Under the pieces are notes generated by a model that saw nothing but the letters and a program-made list of their open reading frames with translations, had not been told where the DNA came from and did no database searches. A stretch of DNA of 64,000 bases, taken from positions 868,001 through 932,000 of the forward strand of contig NZ_CP092427.2 of the NCBI RefSeq assembly GCF_022374875.2. The letters run 5' to 3'. Source of the DNA: Mycolicibacterium rufum (GTDB lineage Bacteria; Actinomycetota; Actinomycetes; Mycobacteriales; Mycobacteriaceae). Positions within the stretch are counted from its first letter, which is position 1; every line of letters starts with the position of its first letter. The position numbers and the translations under genes are program-made. This document shows, piece after piece, positions 19,253 through 28,577 of this stretch.

Positions 19253-21262
19253 TCACGACTCCCTCGCGCGCTCGGCCACCGGTAGTCCCGCGTGGTTGGC
19301 GTGGCACGCCTTCGGCGGTGAGGGCGGCAGGTCCAGCGCCGGGTTGCCGTCGAAGAAGCCGATCGGCTTGAGGTGGAAGCCCGCGTAGGCGCACGGCATC
19401 ACGGGCCAGTCCTCGGGCCGCACCACATGGTGGGCGCCGAGGGTGTACCAGAGCACGACGTCGGTGTCCTCCAGCGGGGCGTCGTCGGCGATGAACTCCG
19501 GAAGACCCTGGACGTCGGCGGACTGGTACATGTAGTCGCCGGCCGCGAACATCTCCTTCGGGTCGTACCGGGTCACCCACAGGTTGTGCTGCACGAACCG
19601 GGCGCGGTCGTAGATGTGGGAGCCCTCCTGCACCATCACCGGCACGATGTCCCTGGGCACCAGCTTGTAGGCGACCGGGGCACCCAGTTCGTTGACCTTC
19701 GACGGGTTCGTCACTTTCCAGTACCGGCCCGTCGACCAGTTCCAGTCCCGCGCTCCCCCGGCCTCGGACTCCACCAGCGTGTCCTGCACGATCCAGGCGT
19801 TGCGGTGCGGGTTGAGCGCCGGATCCGGCTCGGGGACCGAATCCACTTCGTACACAGTGTTGTTCGGCCCGTCGACGCTCATGTCGAGCCGGAAGTTGAA
19901 GAAATGCTGGTGATTCGGGCCGTAGATGCCCGGCGCCACCAGCTTGCCCCAGCGCGGCGACTCCCCGTCGAGAACCGCCCCGGTGGTCAGCACGCCCGAG
20001 AGCTTCACCTCCACCTCGATCGAGGCGTCGTTGTAGAAGTACCAGAAGAAACCGTACTCGTAGTTGCCGACGGTGCAGATCATCGAGATGACCAGCCGCC
20101 GCGATCGCCGGACTTCCACCTCCTCGGTGCGGAAGTCGGTGTGCTTCCAGGAGATTCCGTAGTCCTCCTCGTGCATGCAGATCGCGTTGGGAATGGTGAC
20201 CGCGTTGCCGCTGGAGTCGTTGACCGTGCCGTCGAAGTAGTGGATCTCGCCGAGGCAGTCGCAGCCCAAGGTCAGCGGGTTGGCCGAGAAGCCCATGCCC
20301 ACTTCACCCATGTCGAAGACGTTCTTGTTCCAGTGGGTGGGCGAGGTGTCCCCGTAGGGCACCACCATCTCCGACAGCGAGCCCCGGTACAGGATCGGCC
20401 GGGTCTGTCCGCGGTCGGTGTAGGTCACCTCGTGCAGCGTGACGCCCTCGCGCGGGTTGAATCCGATGCGCAGGGACCACTTCTGCCACGTCACGTTCCA
20501 CCCGTCGACGGTGAAGCTGGGCCCGTCGGGTTGGGTGATCTCGATCGGCTTGACGTCGGGCCGGAACTCGGTGAACGCCGGCCGGTTGTTCGGGTCGAAC
20601 ATGAACGTCTCGGAGTAGTTGCCTGCGGTCGGCGGCAGCGGCACGACGCCGTGGTCCTCGATGTCGATCACCTCCATGGCGTCGAGATCGAAGGTGACGA
20701 TGAGGCCTTCGACGGGACGGGCGTACCCGTGTTCGGACGGGGCCGCCCGCAGGAAGGTCAGCGGCCGGCAGACCAGCGGGGAGTTGTCGTAGTGGTCCTG
20801 ACTGCCGTAGTAGCCGGCGGGCCACGGATCGATCATCGCCAGGCTGAAGTCGGTGACCCCGCGCTTGCGCATCGCCTCCTGCCAGCGGGGATCCTCGCGG
20901 ACCTTCTCCTCGACGCCGGTCATGTGCTCGACCAGGTAGGAGGGGAAGCGGCCGGGAACGGGTGTCCACGATTCGATGACGCGCGCCCCGAGGTCGACGA
21001 CCGCCTCGTAGATCATCTTGGCCGCGGCGTCGTACATCGTGGCGAACGCGCACCGCGGAACGTCGGCCTTGGCGAAGGTGAGCGAGGCCGTCTTGGCGGG
21101 TTCGGCCAGGTAGATCATCACGAACTTCAGTGTGGATGTGGCGAATTCGCTCGCCCTGATCACCGCGGCGGCGGCTTCGATCTCGGCGCCGGTGAGCGGG
21201 TCGAGCGGATAGCGGCCGGCCGCATCGGCTGAGTCCGCACCGTGCGTGCGGGTGTCCTCCAT
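19253..21262 (-). CDS. Copper-containing primary-amine oxidase
   Basis: A 669-residue copper amine oxidase, normal length for bacterial enzymes. The quinone-forming motif NYEY is at 400-403, with Y401 the TPQ precursor. D317 in VFDMGEVG is the catalytic base. Copper ligands are H451 and H453 (NHQHFF) and H612 before VVRPEDWPVMP. It oxidises primary amines to aldehydes, releasing ammonia and H2O2. ATG 21262 is 2 bp after the permease stop; GTG 21268 is an alternative overlapping start. No signal peptide is seen, so it is intracellular. Coupling with the permease indicates uptake and use of an amine as nitrogen or carbon source. Confidence 0.95.
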   Translation of the reverse strand: MEDTRTHGADSADAAGRYPLDPLTGAEIEAAAAVIRASEFATSTLKFVMIYLAEPAKTASLTFAKADVPRCAFATMYDAAAKMIYEAVVDLGARVIESWTPVPGRFPSYLVEHMTGVEEKVREDPRWQEAMRKRGVTDFSLAMIDPWPAGYYGSQDHYDNSPLVCRPLTFLRAAPSEHGYARPVEGLIVTFDLDAMEVIDIEDHGVVPLPPTAGNYSETFMFDPNNRPAFTEFRPDVKPIEITQPDGPSFTVDGWNVTWQKWSLRIGFNPREGVTLHEVTYTDRGQTRPILYRGSLSEMVVPYGDTSPTHWNKNVFDMGEVGMGFSANPLTLGCDCLGEIHYFDGTVNDSSGNAVTIPNAICMHEEDYGISWKHTDFRTEEVEVRRSRRLVISMICTVGNYEYGFFWYFYNDASIEVEVKLSGVLTTGAVLDGESPRWGKLVAPGIYGPNHQHFFNFRLDMSVDGPNNTVYEVDSVPEPDPALNPHRNAWIVQDTLVESEAGGARDWNWSTGRYWKVTNPSKVNELGAPVAYKLVPRDIVPVMVQEGSHIYDRARFVQHNLWVTRYDPKEMFAAGDYMYQSADVQGLPEFIADDAPLEDTDVVLWYTLGAHHVVRPEDWPVMPCAYAGFHLKPIGFFDGNPALDLPPSPPKACHANHAGLPVAERARES

Positions 21263-21264
21263 CG

Positions 21265-22785
21265 TCACTTGCCGGATCCCTCTGCTTCCTTGTCGTCGCT
21301 GCCGGTGAGATCGAAGACCGCCAGGTGGGCGAGCGCGTCTTCCTGGGAGACCTTGCGCGCCGAGCGGCGCCCGAAGACGTAGACCGTCAGGCCGAGGGCG
21401 AACATGCCGAGGCTGATGCCCCCGACCCAGGTCATCCACGTCGCCGTGGGAACGTCGATCCACGGCGTGACGAACGAGTAGTAGACGCCGCCGATGGTGC
21501 CCAGGGTGCCGACGGCGACGGTGATCCACACGCCGGTCATGCCGCCGGGGATCCGCCAGAACTGTTCGTCGGCATAGCGATCGGCGTACTTGCGGCGGGC
21601 GATGACGACCGGGAACAGGAAGAAGAACCCGGACAGCAGCCATACCGTGGACAGCCCGCCCTGCAGGTAGATCGTGACGTTGGCCATGCTGCTCTGTGAG
21701 TACAGCCCCACCAGGATCAGCGACGAGATGACGCCCTGGATCAGGATCGCGGTCACCGGGTTACGGGTGCGTGGGTTCAGATGGGTGAACAGACGCGGCA
21801 GGTGCCGCTCGAGACCTGAGACGAAGATCAGCCGGGAGTAGGCCACCTGGTAGGTCATCAGCGCGACGATGATGATGAACGCCAGCACGATCGCGCAGAC
21901 CTCCATCAGGCCGGGGAAGCCGGCCACGTCGAGCATGCCGATGACACCGGTGACCGGATCGATCTCGTCGCTGGGCAGCGCCATCATGGTGCCGAGTGTG
22001 GTCAGCAGATAGATCGCGACCAGCGCCGCCGACCCCCACAGGATCATCTTGGGGCCGCTCTTGCGCACCGAGAGGAACTCCGCCCCCATGTTGTAGGGTG
22101 TCTCCACACCGAGCAGGTACAGCAGCACGGTGCCGTACAAGAAGCCGGCAACGGCGAAGTTCGGGATGGTGGCCTCGGCCCAGCTGAACGGGGTGGCCGA
22201 GCCGTGCTTGACCGCGAACAGCAGACCGGAGATGAAGATCGTCAGCGTCAACAGGCCGTAGACGACGAAGACGATGTTCATGATCCGTTGACTGGCCGCG
22301 AGTTTCGCCAGCGCCAGACCGATCACCGTCCACAGGATCACCAGCTGCAGGATGATGCTCGTGGTCAGGCCGAGCTCGGCGTGGAACGCCAGCAGCAGGA
22401 ACTGCAGGACCACCGCGGGTGATGACGCGGCGTTGAGGATGACCGGGACCCAGGACAGGTAACCGCCGATGAACCCCCATGTCTCCCCCATCGTGCGGGT
22501 GGCCCAGATGTACACCCCGCCCTGGCCCGGCCACAGGTTGCCGAGTTCGACGACGGCCATGCCGGCGGGGATCAGGAACGTCAGGATGCCGAGCACCCAC
22601 ATCGGGATCGCCGTCCAGCCACCGGCGGCCATCACCGACGACCCGGTGACCCAGCAGATGATGAACACGTAGGCCGCGGTCAGACCGAAGGTGGTCATCA
22701 CCTTCGGCAGGATCTGCTCGGGGACCAGCTCGGTGGTCATGAGCGTGTCGCGACCGGCAGGCGGCGCGGGCTCTGTCTGTGTCAT
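21265..22785 (-). CDS. APC superfamily amino acid/amine permease
   Basis: A 506-residue transporter with about 12 membrane helices. ATG 22785 is preferred because GGGAGAAGG lies just upstream; ATG 22797 is also in frame. The first helix carries ICWVTGSSVMAAGGWTAIPM and the second region PAGMAVVELGNLWPGQGGVY, typical of the APC fold. Given 2-bp spacing to the amine oxidase gene, the substrate is probably a primary amine or amino acid that the oxidase acts on. This is inference from context; the family has broad specificity. Confidence 0.85.
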   Translation of the reverse strand: MTQTEPAPPAGRDTLMTTELVPEQILPKVMTTFGLTAAYVFIICWVTGSSVMAAGGWTAIPMWVLGILTFLIPAGMAVVELGNLWPGQGGVYIWATRTMGETWGFIGGYLSWVPVILNAASSPAVVLQFLLLAFHAELGLTTSIILQLVILWTVIGLALAKLAASQRIMNIVFVVYGLLTLTIFISGLLFAVKHGSATPFSWAEATIPNFAVAGFLYGTVLLYLLGVETPYNMGAEFLSVRKSGPKMILWGSAALVAIYLLTTLGTMMALPSDEIDPVTGVIGMLDVAGFPGLMEVCAIVLAFIIIVALMTYQVAYSRLIFVSGLERHLPRLFTHLNPRTRNPVTAILIQGVISSLILVGLYSQSSMANVTIYLQGGLSTVWLLSGFFFLFPVVIARRKYADRYADEQFWRIPGGMTGVWITVAVGTLGTIGGVYYSFVTPWIDVPTATWMTWVGGISLGMFALGLTVYVFGRRSARKVSQEDALAHLAVFDLTGSDDKEAEGSGK

Positions 22786-22807
22786 GCCTTCTCCCACATC
22801 TGTTGTC

Positions 22808-23485
22808 TCAGTTGACGATCTGTCCGTCTTTCATCCGGACGACACGGCTCGCTTCGTCGGCCACCGTGGGGTCGTGGGTGCTGGCGACCACGGTCACGCC
22901 CATGGTCGAGCACAGGTCACGCAGCATCCGCACCACCGTCTCCCCCGTGCGGTGGTCCAGATTCGCCGTCGGCTCGTCGGCCAGCACGAGGGTGGGGTTG
23001 CTGATCAGCGAGCGTGCGATCGCGGTGCGCTGCTGCTCGCCGCCGGACATCTTGGTGGGCTGGTGGTGGATCCGGTGCCCGAGCCCGACCAGCTCGAGCA
23101 GCTCGATCGCCCGCCGACGCAGCGCGGCGCGGTCGTAGGGCTCGAACATCAGCGGCAGCTCGACGTTCTCCACCGCCGACAGGAACGGGATGAGGTTGTA
23201 GCTCTGGAAGATGAACCCGACCGTGTCGTGGCGCAGCGCGGCGAACTGGCTCTCGGTCAGCTGCGCAGTGTCCTTGCCTGCGACCCGCACCGTGCCCTTG
23301 GTCGGCCGGTCCAGCCCGCCGATGATGTTGAGCAAGGTGGACTTCCCGCTGCCGCTGGGCCCCATCAGGCACACGAATTCGCCGGGCTGCACGGTCAGTT
23401 CGGCGGCCATCAGCGCCTTGACCACCTCGTCGCCCAGCTTGTGCAGCTTCCACACGTCCGAGATCTCGATCACCGGTGCGGTCAT
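22808..23485 (-). CDS. ABC transporter ATP-binding protein (MacB/LolD type)
   Basis: A 225-residue ATPase with Walker A GPSGSGKSTLL near residue 43, signature MSGGEQQR, Walker B LVLADEPTANLD and the switch histidine in STHDP. This size and the GFIFQSYNLIPFLSAVENVE Q-loop segment are typical of the MacB/LolD/FtsE group. It starts 1 bp after the downstream permease subunit gene ends, so it forms a transporter with the two FtsX-type proteins encoded at 23487-25225. Confidence 0.9.
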   Translation of the reverse strand: MTAPVIEISDVWKLHKLGDEVVKALMAAELTVQPGEFVCLMGPSGSGKSTLLNIIGGLDRPTKGTVRVAGKDTAQLTESQFAALRHDTVGFIFQSYNLIPFLSAVENVELPLMFEPYDRAALRRRAIELLELVGLGHRIHHQPTKMSGGEQQRTAIARSLISNPTLVLADEPTANLDHRTGETVVRMLRDLCSTMGVTVVASTHDPTVADEASRVVRMKDGQIVN

Positions 23486-23486
23486 G

Positions 23487-24053
23487 TCAGCTTCCTTCGG
23501 TCAACGATCGGATGGGCGGGCGCGAGGCGGCCTTCCAGGTGGGGACCACGCTGGTGGCCAGCGCGGCCACGACGCTGACCGCGACGGCCACCCCGGCGCC
23601 GACCGCCAGGCCCGCGCTCGACACGCCGGTGCCGACGACGCCCGCTGCGGCGAGCACCGCGCCGGTGAGTACGGCCAGCAGTGCGCCGGCCAGCGCCCCG
23701 AGTACCGCGGCGAGCACGGGTTCGACGAGCAGCGCCGCGACGACGGGGGTGCGCGCAATGCCGTTGGCGCCCAGCACACCGAGTTCCCGGGTGCGATGGG
23801 CCACGGTCCGGGTGGTCGCGACCGCGACCTCGGCGACGCCGACGAGCAACACCGTGACGGCGATCAGCACGACCGCGCGACTGATCTCGTCAGCGTGCCC
23901 CAGCGCGGCGGATTGGCTGCGGATCCCCTCGGACATGCCGAAGACGAGCACGACGAGATAGGCGCCGGTGGCGGTGGTGACGGCGGGCAGCACCATCTCG
24001 CGGATGCGTCGCCGCGCCGCCAACCACCCGTAGGACAGGCCGCGGCTGATCAT
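23487..24053 (-). CDS. FtsX-like ABC transporter permease (short)
   Basis: A 188-residue membrane protein from ATG 24053, overlapping the upstream permease stop by 4 bp (ATGA). It has a first membrane segment, then three clustered helices near the C-terminus with TRTVAHRTRELGVLGANG, the cytoplasmic coupling motif of FtsX/MacB permeases, and it ends SVVPTWKAASRPPIRSL, the typical last segment. It lacks the large periplasmic domain of its partner at 24050-25225, so the two probably form an asymmetric heterodimer. Confidence 0.8.
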   Translation of the reverse strand: MISRGLSYGWLAARRRIREMVLPAVTTATGAYLVVLVFGMSEGIRSQSAALGHADEISRAVVLIAVTVLLVGVAEVAVATTRTVAHRTRELGVLGANGIARTPVVAALLVEPVLAAVLGALAGALLAVLTGAVLAAAGVVGTGVSSAGLAVGAGVAVAVSVVAALATSVVPTWKAASRPPIRSLTEGS

Positions 24054-25225
24054 CGCGCCCCCAGCAGGGCGACGGGCCGTTGCTGCAGCAGCCGGTGCAC
24101 CGGGACCAGCGCGCCGACGATCGCCATCGCGGGCAGGAACATCGCGGTCATCGCGACGCCCTGCAGCCACGCCGTCGGGGTGGCGATGCCCGGGATCACC
24201 AGCGCCACAGCGACTCCGGCAGCGGCGATGCCGACCACGTAGGCGGCCAGGAACACGATCGCCGATTCGACGAGGAAGAAGTAGAGCACCTCGTCGGCCA
24301 GCCCGATACTCGACATGATGCCGAACTCGCGTCGCCGCTCGGTGACCGCGGCGAGGAACGACGACACGGCGATCACGAAGCCCAGCGCGAGCCCGATGGT
24401 GGAGATCAGCCCGAGCGTCGAACCGGTCACCTTGCCGGAGAACAGCGCCGAGAATTTCTGCTCGAAGGTCAGCGGGCCCGATCCACCGACGGTGTCGTAG
24501 ATCAGCCCCGCTCCGGCGGGGTCGGGCCGTACCGCCGGGTCCGGCGTCGACGGCAGACCGACCGCCGCCCCGAAGACCTGCGCGAGGTCGCGGCGGTGCT
24601 CCGATCCGGGCGGTGCCGACACGATCCACCAACCGTGTTGACCCACAACGCTTTGCGCAACAGACGTCGCGACGGTCATCGACTCACCGGATCCGTCGAT
24701 CGTGACCTGCAGATCCTGTCCGCCCACGGTCACGCGGTCCCCGGGACCGAGCCCGAGACGCTCGGCCAGTGCCGATCCCACCGCCGCCTTTCCCGCGGCG
24801 AGGTCGTCACGTCCGCGCAGCGACACCGACTGGCCGTCGACCCGGGTCACCCCGGCCAGCACGCGGCGCGCGGCCCAACCCGGCGGGGCGGCGACGTCGG
24901 GCGCGGGCCCGTCGGCCACCAGCGCCCGGGCGTCAGGGTCGTAGTGCACGCCCGCGGCGGGCACCACCCACAACCCGCCACCGGCGAGCACCTCGGTGAC
25001 CGAATTCTCGCCGGTGATCGCGAAACTCGCCGACACGGTGCGCACGACCGTGACGCAGGCGATCGCCAGCGCGATGCCCAGCACCGACAGCACGAACCGC
25101 TCGGGCCGCCGCCTGATGTTGGCCAGGGCGAAGCGGACGAGGCACAGAACGGTGTTCTGCGAGCCGACGGCGATCTGCGGTGATCGGACCACCGTGGGCG
25201 CGTCGCCGACCTGACTGGTCTCCAC
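24050..25225 (-). CDS. FtsX-like ABC transporter permease (MacB type)
   Basis: A 391-residue protein from GTG 25225. The N-terminal segment LANIRRRPERFVLSVLGIALA includes membrane helix 1; residues 70-255 form a large external MacB-like domain; the C-terminal three helices carry VTERRREFGIMSSIGLADEV, the coupling motif. It is the first gene of a co-oriented run: two permeases, the ATPase, then the amine permease and amine oxidase. The exported substrate is unknown; MacB/LolCDE relatives move lipids, lipoproteins or toxins. Confidence 0.85.
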   Translation of the reverse strand: METSQVGDAPTVVRSPQIAVGSQNTVLCLVRFALANIRRRPERFVLSVLGIALAIACVTVVRTVSASFAITGENSVTEVLAGGGLWVVPAAGVHYDPDARALVADGPAPDVAAPPGWAARRVLAGVTRVDGQSVSLRGRDDLAAGKAAVGSALAERLGLGPGDRVTVGGQDLQVTIDGSGESMTVATSVAQSVVGQHGWWIVSAPPGSEHRRDLAQVFGAAVGLPSTPDPAVRPDPAGAGLIYDTVGGSGPLTFEQKFSALFSGKVTGSTLGLISTIGLALGFVIAVSSFLAAVTERRREFGIMSSIGLADEVLYFFLVESAIVFLAAYVVGIAAAGVAVALVIPGIATPTAWLQGVAMTAMFLPAMAIVGALVPVHRLLQQRPVALLGAR

Positions 25226-25307
25226 GAAAACGATGCTGCGAGCACAACGTAACGGGGGGCGGCGCTTGCAATGTCGTCGGTGTTAACACACCGCAGGTCC
25301 GGTTACG

Positions 25308-26717
25308 TCACGGTGTCGAGATCGTACGCCAGGGCCGCGCCTGCTCGAGTTCGTAGGCCAGCGCCAGCAATCGGGCGTCGTGGCCCAGTGGCGCGGCGAA
25401 CATCATCCCGACGGGCAGCCCCGACGCGGAGTGCGCCAGCGGCAACGAGATCGCCGGTTCTCCCGTCACGTTCTGCAGCGGCGTGAACGCCACCCACTCG
25501 ATGAGCCGGTCGATCACCTGCTGATAGTCCGCCGTCGGATCGAGGTGCCCGATGCGGGGGGTCACATCGGCCAACGTCGGCGTGAGCAGCACGTCGTAGG
25601 TCCCGTGCAGCCGCGACGTGATCCGGCGGGTACGCGCCAGCCGTGCAAGCGCGGTCGGCAGGCGGACCAGGTTGCGCGCGGCATGCCGTTCGAGACCGAT
25701 GGTCAGGTTGTCCAGCCGGCTGCGGTCGAATGTCTCGCCGAACATCCGGTGCCCGCCGCGCACCAACGCGAAGGCCAGGAACGACCAGTAGAGCAGGAAG
25801 TCGTCGATGAATCGCGGCGGGATCGGGTTGTCGATCACGCTCACCCGGTGCCCGAGCTCCTCGAGCAGCGCCGCGGTCTTGAGCGTCAGATCGGTGATCT
25901 CCGGTGAGGAGTCCCGCGAGATCGACCGCGTGCACACCGCGATGTGCAGACGCGCAGCGCCCGGTCCGGTCACGTCGCCGACCGGCGGCAGCTTCGATGC
26001 GGCGACGATCCGTTCCATCTCCCGGTAGAACGCCGCGGTGTCGCGCACCGAGCGGGTGAGGACGCCGTTGTGCACGATGCGCAGCGGCATCTGGCGCACA
26101 TTCTTGTCGAGCGGCAGGCGCCCGCGCGAAGGCTTCAGACCGACCAGGCCGTTGCACGCGGCCGGGATCCGGATCGACCCGCCGCCGTCGTTGGCGTGGG
26201 CGATCGGGACCACGCCGGCGGCCACGAAGGCGCCCGAACCCGAGGACGACGCGCCGGCGGTGTGCTCGATGTTCCACGGGTTGCGCACCGCGCCCAGCCG
26301 CGGATGCTCGGCCGAGGCGCTGAAGCCGAATTCGGAGAGCTGCGTCTTGCCCAGCGGCACCAGGCCGGTGGCGAGGTAGGCGCGGGCGAAGTCGCCGTCG
26401 GCGGGGGCGGGATGCGCCTCCCAGGCGTCGGCGCCCTCGCGGGTCGGCATCCCAGCGACGGCGACGTTGTCCTTGATGAACGACGGGACGCCGTCGAAGT
26501 AGCCGCCGTAGGGCGTCGCCTGCCGGGCCCGCGCCCTCGCCCGGTCGAACGCCTCGTAGGCCAGGCCGTTGAGCGCCGGATTCACCGCCTCGGCGCGGGC
26601 GATCGCGGCGTCGACGAGCTCGATCGCCGACACGGATCCGGCCCGGATCGCCTCCACGACACCGACCGCATCGAGGTCGCCGAGCGCGTCGTCACGGAAA
26701 GCATCAACACGGTCCAT
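25308..26717 (-). CDS. Amidase (amidase signature family)
   Basis: A 469-residue enzyme. ATG 26717 gives the family N-terminus; ATG 26747 in frame overlaps the sugar transferase stop and adds 10 weakly conserved residues. The Ser-cisSer-Lys triad is visible: K82 in SFIKDNVAV, cis-Ser at 157/158 in GASSSGSGA, and the nucleophile S181 in GGGSIRIPA. It hydrolyses amides to acid and ammonia; the substrate cannot be told. An aromatic or short-chain amide is common in this family. Confidence 0.9.
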   Translation of the reverse strand: MDRVDAFRDDALGDLDAVGVVEAIRAGSVSAIELVDAAIARAEAVNPALNGLAYEAFDRARARARQATPYGGYFDGVPSFIKDNVAVAGMPTREGADAWEAHPAPADGDFARAYLATGLVPLGKTQLSEFGFSASAEHPRLGAVRNPWNIEHTAGASSSGSGAFVAAGVVPIAHANDGGGSIRIPAACNGLVGLKPSRGRLPLDKNVRQMPLRIVHNGVLTRSVRDTAAFYREMERIVAASKLPPVGDVTGPGAARLHIAVCTRSISRDSSPEITDLTLKTAALLEELGHRVSVIDNPIPPRFIDDFLLYWSFLAFALVRGGHRMFGETFDRSRLDNLTIGLERHAARNLVRLPTALARLARTRRITSRLHGTYDVLLTPTLADVTPRIGHLDPTADYQQVIDRLIEWVAFTPLQNVTGEPAISLPLAHSASGLPVGMMFAAPLGHDARLLALAYELEQARPWRTISTP

Positions 26718-26743
26718 GGCGCGACGGTACCAAAGCGTACCGA

Positions 26744-28237
26744 TCATTCAGCGCGGTGCAGCACCGCTCCGAAGGTCATCGCGATGATCTTCCAGTCCAG
26801 CCACAGCGACCAGTTCTCGATGTAGAAGTTGTCCCACTCGGCGCGGTCGGCGATCGAGGTCTGTCCGCGCAGGCCGTGCACCTGCGCCCAGCCGGTCATG
26901 CCCGCCTTCACCCGGTGCCGGTCGCCGTACCGCGCGATCTGGACGTTGAACAGGTCGACGTACTCCGGACGCTCCGGGCGCGGACCGACGAGGCTCATCT
27001 CCCCCCTGATCACGTTGATCAGCTGGGGCAGTTCGTCCAGCGAGGTGGCGCGCATGATCTTGCCGATCGCCGTGCGGCGGTCCTCCCCCTCGACGCCACC
27101 CGGTGCGCTGTCGGCGCCGCGCTCGAACGCCGCATCGGTCTCGCGTGCCGGGCGCATCGAGCGGAACTTCAGGCACTGGAACACCCGGCCGTCGCGTCCG
27201 ATGCGCGGCTGACCGAAGAAGATCGGCCCGGGGGAACTGAGCCGCACCAGCAGCATCAAGGTCAGGAACACCGGCGAGATCATCACCAGGCCCAACAACG
27301 CGACCATCCGATCGGAAACGTGCTTGACCGCGAACTGCCAGCCGCGCGGATCGGTGCTCGGGACGGCGATGAGAGGCAGTCCGCCGATGTGGTCGATGTG
27401 GGCGTGCACGCCGATGGTGTCGAAGATTCGCGGCACGATCCACACGGCCAGTCCCCGCTTGTGCGCGATCTTGACCGCCGCGGTGATGGCGTCGTCCCGG
27501 GTCCGGGAGAACGCCACGATCAGACACTGCGCCCTCGTGCGGGTGATGACGTCCTCGAGGGCGTCCAGCTTGCCCAGATACGGGATGGTCGCGGGCTTGT
27601 CGCGGTCCAGCCCCATCGAGGGCAGTTCGTCGTCGATCAGCCCGACCGGGCGCAACCCGTACTGCGGAGTGACCTCGAGCCGCTCCACCACCTTCGCGGC
27701 GATCCGGCCGTTACCGACGATGAGGGTCGGCGAGATCAGCCGGTCGCGGCGGAACTGGTGGTTGCGGACGAGGAACCACACCAGCCGGCCGAGGGGGATG
27801 AGAATCGCCGCCACCATCCACACCTTGGCCACGGCCGGGCCCCGGCTGGAGCCGTCCGTGTCGGGGTTCAGCACCAGGCCGCTGAGGAGCAGCATGGCCG
27901 CGACAGAGGTGAGGGCCTCGATCTTGGGCAGCTCGTCGAGGAAGGAGCGGTTCAGCGAGCGTTGGTAGAGGCCCCGGATGGCGAACAACGCGACCACCGT
28001 CGGTGCGAAAAAACACATCATCCAGCTCGGCGGCAGCCGGTCCGCGCTGTGGTTGGCCCATGTCATGCCGATCGCGACCGCCGCCGACGCGGTGGAGAGA
28101 TCGATCAGCAGCCGCACAAGCGAGCCTCGACGTTTGCGGCGCGGCGCGTAGACCAATTCGAGCGGAAGCGGCGAGTTCGGTCCGACAAGACGCAGAGCTG
28201 CATTTGCCGTGTGTGGAGAATCGACGACTCCGGTCAT
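26744..28237 (-). CDS. Polyprenyl-phosphate sugar-1-phosphate transferase (exopolysaccharide type)
   Basis: A 497-residue membrane glycosyltransferase of the WbaP/WcaJ group. Residues 35-150 contain about four membrane segments, 155-290 a nucleotide-binding-like domain, helix five near 310, and the C-terminal catalytic domain carries KFRSMRPARETD and LDELPQLINVIRGEMSLVGP followed by RPERPEY. It links a sugar-1-phosphate to undecaprenyl or decaprenyl phosphate to start a surface polysaccharide. No other glycosyltransferases are adjacent. Confidence 0.9.
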   Translation of the reverse strand: MTGVVDSPHTANAALRLVGPNSPLPLELVYAPRRKRRGSLVRLLIDLSTASAAVAIGMTWANHSADRLPPSWMMCFFAPTVVALFAIRGLYQRSLNRSFLDELPKIEALTSVAAMLLLSGLVLNPDTDGSSRGPAVAKVWMVAAILIPLGRLVWFLVRNHQFRRDRLISPTLIVGNGRIAAKVVERLEVTPQYGLRPVGLIDDELPSMGLDRDKPATIPYLGKLDALEDVITRTRAQCLIVAFSRTRDDAITAAVKIAHKRGLAVWIVPRIFDTIGVHAHIDHIGGLPLIAVPSTDPRGWQFAVKHVSDRMVALLGLVMISPVFLTLMLLVRLSSPGPIFFGQPRIGRDGRVFQCLKFRSMRPARETDAAFERGADSAPGGVEGEDRRTAIGKIMRATSLDELPQLINVIRGEMSLVGPRPERPEYVDLFNVQIARYGDRHRVKAGMTGWAQVHGLRGQTSIADRAEWDNFYIENWSLWLDWKIIAMTFGAVLHRAE

Positions 28238-28577
28238 TGCTGACCAGTTGCATTCTCAGATATCCCCACGCAAAGAGGTTAACTCCGCACCCGGGGATCT
28301 GTCCGTATTTGATGGTGCGAATTGCACGAGAAGCGATTCACCTCGCCGTTCAAGAATTTGCTGAATGCCCACACTTCGACAACGGGCAAAAGCGGCGATG
28401 CGTCCCGTGCGGATCGGCAGGCAGCCGTCTGAGCACGCCGTTATTGTCGCGATCGACAGATGCCGCCCCGGTGTACGCGGTTCTGGCAAAAATCCGCGCC
28501 GCGGTGCGCGCTTGTCCACCTCTCACGCAGGCGGCCCCCGGAACCGAGGTTCCGGGGGCCGCGTTGCGGAGCTGGGA
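28238..28577. other. Intergenic region between tsf and the sugar transferase
   Basis: About 340 bp. The tsf terminator occupies 28531-28562. The remaining 290 bp upstream of the sugar transferase are less GC-rich than the surroundings and probably hold its promoter and a long leader; GTGCGAATTGCAC near 28316-28328 is a small imperfect palindrome. No credible coding sequence or RNA gene is visible. Confidence 0.5.
28531..28562 (-). terminator. Strong hairpin terminator after tsf
   Basis: Perfect complementary 15-nt arms (GCGGCCCCCGGAACC at 28531-28545 and its complement at 28548-28562), opening to a small 4-nt loop, 16 bp past the tsf stop. No T-tract follows on the transcribed strand, as is common in mycobacteria. 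It would end the rpsB-tsf transcript. Confidence 0.8.

Noticed and set aside
19373..21232. A 619-codon open frame on the plus strand opposite the amine oxidase gene.
   Set aside because: It mirrors the codon pattern of the real gene in GC-rich DNA; the minus-strand product has all copper amine oxidase residues.
26717..26747. Amidase translation coupled to the sugar transferase by an ATGA overlap.
   Set aside because: The ATG at 26747 adds poorly conserved residues; the family N-terminus fits ATG 26717. Coupling cannot be excluded but is not supported.
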